This document shows, piece after piece, positions 61,718 to 64,000 of a DNA stretch of 64,000 bases. The notes beneath the pieces are model-generated. The model saw nothing but the letters and a program-made list of their open reading frames with translations. It had not been told where the DNA came from and made no database searches. The stretch's first letter is position 1. The number at the start of each line of letters is the position of its first letter. The stretch comes from Lycorma delicatula (lineage: Eukaryota > Arthropoda > Insecta > Hemiptera > Fulgoridae), in NCBI RefSeq assembly GCF_047948215.1, contig NC_134458.1, positions 137,252,536-137,316,535 on the forward strand. The letters run 5' to 3'. A program made the translations under genes and the position numbers.

Positions 61718-62503
61718 TAATCTACCATCGTTTTCCAAGTAAATAACGATAGTAATGTATAAAGGAGAAAAGGGTTGACTAATGTATGTATCACTCGTTG
61801 TGTTCGTATGTATAAATGTGAAGGTGTGTTGTGGGATTTTTTACGTACATACGCCATGCTTCAAATTAAAAACCATTATTTTACTATATCAGACTTGGCA
61901 AGCGGTAACAGATTTATCGATGGAAAACAATAACGAAAAATGTGTCGTAGTTAGTAGGGTTTGACTCGTCCATCGCGTCGTAAACATTGCATTTCAGTTA
62001 ACTGGTTTATGGTTTTCGTTGCGTATACGAACGGTACGATCCGGGAACGAATGGTAGATCGGTCGGATGATTTTTCGGTCGGTATGGGTGAACAGTGCTC
62101 TCTAACGGGTGGTGGTGTGTTTTTTATTGTAAAAAATATAAATCAATGGCAGATTATAATGAAACTGTTTCATACTGGGCGGTATATTCAATGTTTAGTT
62201 GAGCTCCCAATAAATCCGAACCTTCCCAAACAAACACCATTCATTCATATTCTCCGACCGTAATTTTTCAAATGATTTTCTCTCGTTTCATTCGTCTCTT
62301 CCTATACTTTATTATATATTTTTTTAATCCCTTCAACGTTTTTATTCTCATTTGCTTCCTCTCTCTCACTCTCTACCGACCGAAGAACGATACTTGGCGT
62401 CTTGCCCTTTAATGTAATACATTCGTTTAAAATAATACATAGTAATTTACTGACATTTATTAATGGTATCTAGAAACAGACTTGCTGCAATAAAATACAA
62501 AGT

Positions 62504-62505
<2 letters not shown>
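61718..62505. other. Non-coding stretch, moderately complex
   Basis: Open frames at 61782-61964 and 61961-62263 have no domain. The GC content is above that of the flanks around 61970-62110. No assignment. Confidence 0.4.

Positions 62506-62546
<41 letters not shown>
62506..62546. repeat. (CA)n microsatellite
   Basis: About 20 CA units. Confidence 0.96.
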
Positions 62547-62548
<2 letters not shown>

Positions 62549-63503
62549 TCATTAAAATAACAAAAAAAACTTCCTGCAATGTTAAAATAATATGATTTAA
62601 ACAATATGAATATATATATCTATTGAAATTAATTTCTTAGTTTCTACCGGTGCAACCCAGAACCCAATTGGTGTTCTTTTCATCCACCTTTACTGTCTTT
62701 TTATCCGTCGTACTGAAATATCTCTTTTTTCTGTAAGACTAAAAAATGTATATGGCTAACATAATATCACCTCTGAACAATAATATTTTAATTACAAATT
62801 TTGTGGATAAATCATTAGATAGATAAAAATTAAAAAAATTAAAGTTAAGTTTTCTAGAAACGACAATAAAAGATTAATTAAAAAGTTCTACTTCTTTATA
62901 CTATAGATTCTTTGTTTGATTCTGGGTGTTTTGGAAATACCCAGACATCTTTTATAGCTTTACAGTTTATTTGGTGCCCGTAGACAACCACCTCATTTGT
63001 TTCTGTAATAGTGTACCTGTAGTTAGTAACATCCGTATACCACCAGGATGTAAGAGGCTACAAATGTATACACATTATATCAACAACGGACGCAGCCTTC
63101 TACGGACACGGTTCGATAAAGTTCCACTAGATACATGATAATTCCGGAATATCATACTAATCAAAACAATCAACCTACATTACAGTAGAACTACTAGACT
63201 TCTTTTTCTTAAACGTCTTCTTCCACTTCATTTATTATATTCTTCTTCTTTCACTCGTTCTTCTAATTAGCTCTCTTTTTCACTTTAATCCTCTTCCTTA
63301 GCCTTCCCCTACTCCTCCCCTGTTCGAAATTTCCCTCTATTTTTCCTATTTCTTCTTTTTATTTATCAAGTTATTTTTTCTTCTTCTCATCCACTTCTTG
63401 CTTATTATCCATCCTCTTGTTCTTCTTCTGTCAACGAGGTTCCCTGGTTCTCCATGCGTACTTAACTTTTCTGCCTTGAGTCGTCTATACATGTGTGTTT
63501 AAA
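62547..63503. other. Non-coding stretch with pyrimidine-rich block
   Basis: 63195-63440 is strongly C/T-rich on the plus strand (TTCTTCTTCTTTCACTCG). No gene is seen. Confidence 0.45.
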
Positions 63504-63528
63504 ATATATATATATATATATATATATA
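63504..63528. repeat. (TA)n microsatellite
   Basis: About 12 TA units. Confidence 0.93.
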
Positions 63529-64000
63529 GGTGAAAAAAAACTGTAAGTATTAAATTCTGTAGTATTCTATAACAGATGGGAAATTTCGGTTTTCCACTTT
63601 GTAATCAGCTGATATATTCACTATTCAATCGTTATTCAATTCATTTTTATATTTGAATGGCGAATAAAATGGTGTTTGAGTATACAAAAGAAGAACGAGT
63701 TATGCTCTCACGGCAGCTAGAGGACAAACGGAAGCTAAACTCCTGAAGGAGTTAGAGGTACTCCACGATCAGATATCGATCTAAAACTAATTGCACTTTA
63801 GAAAAAGAAACTTGTTGCGGAGGCTGACCCCCAAACCGTAACTATAAAGTCTTCCGTTGGACTGGAAATAGCCAGGACAAATTTAAGATGCTAGAAGAAT
63901 TGAAATTTAAGTGTTATCGGCGAGATTATTTCATACGCTTTGTGAATAGGATTTGATAAAATAGCAGAATTTTGCGAGATATTTATTATTCATTGTGAAG
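63529..64000. other. Unassigned stretch at the right edge, possible coding remnant
   Basis: From 63661 the plus strand reads MANKMVFEYTKEERVMLSRQ before a stop, and shifted frames give EAKLLKELEVLHDQ and FKMLEELKFKCYRRDYF. The composition is more coding-like than the flank, and it may be a decayed mobile-element or gene fragment running off the edge. I do not recognise the family. Confidence 0.2.

Noticed and set aside
63661..63750. Start of a host or transposase gene at the right edge
   Set aside because: The frame stops after about 30 codons, the continuation needs frameshifts, and I recognise no family.

Overview
The window looks like a stretch of insect (or other arthropod) nuclear genome. 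It is AT-rich and full of dinucleotide and trinucleotide microsatellites. It carries tRNA-derived SINE fragments, non-LTR retrotransposon remains of at least five lineages, Helitron ends and fold-back elements. I found no host protein-coding gene, no rRNA and no canonical tRNA. A hemipteran-like host is my guess from the style of the repeats, not something the sequence proves. The stretch could be intergenic or lie inside a very long intron.

Layout. 1-14 kb: the 3' end of an old Helitron at the left edge, four tRNA-derived SINE fragments, short dispersed repeats and long AT-rich stretches. 14-24 kb: a broken RNase H-bearing retrotransposon end (about 14.1-14.8 kb, minus), several microsatellites, and an R1-like C-terminal fragment (23.0-23.3 kb, plus). 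24-40 kb: a roughly 590-bp AAT/ATT tract (27.5-28.1 kb), a roughly 920-bp fold-back element with about 310-bp inverted ends set between TA repeats (29.86-30.78 kb), a reverse-transcriptase fragment (32.5-33.4 kb, minus), a degenerate minisatellite with a CTTCAAGGCG core (37.76-38.18 kb) and a SINE. 40.9-43.3 kb: a Jockey-like RT fragment and a nearly complete non-autonomous Helitron.

44.0-55.6 kb is the centrepiece, a head-to-tail and tail-to-tail cluster of four non-LTR retrotransposons separated by poly(T) or ATT tracts. (A) A minus-strand gag-only element has 5' UTR, gag, 3' UTR and poly(A) but no ORF2. (B) A near-full-length minus-strand R4/Dong-like element has a Myb-like domain, RT and a restriction-like endonuclease, and ATT-rich microsatellite lies on both sides. 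(C) A plus-strand CR1/Jockey-group element has a PHD finger, coiled coil, RRM-like domain and endonuclease, but its RT palm is deleted. (D) A 5'-truncated minus-strand element keeps an intact RNase H domain. Perfect short inverted repeats sit where A and C have lost or gained sequence. This is the most unusual structural signal in the window.

55.6-64 kb is mostly AT-rich, with a 265-bp near-palindrome (56.68-56.95 kb). Several GC-elevated islands occur in this region and elsewhere, with a strong purine-to-pyrimidine strand switch (for example 57.9-58.75 kb and 35.0-35.8 kb). They are candidates for regulatory DNA but have no proven function. No genes act together as a pathway here. Every recognisable coding sequence belongs to a mobile element, and nearly all are disabled.
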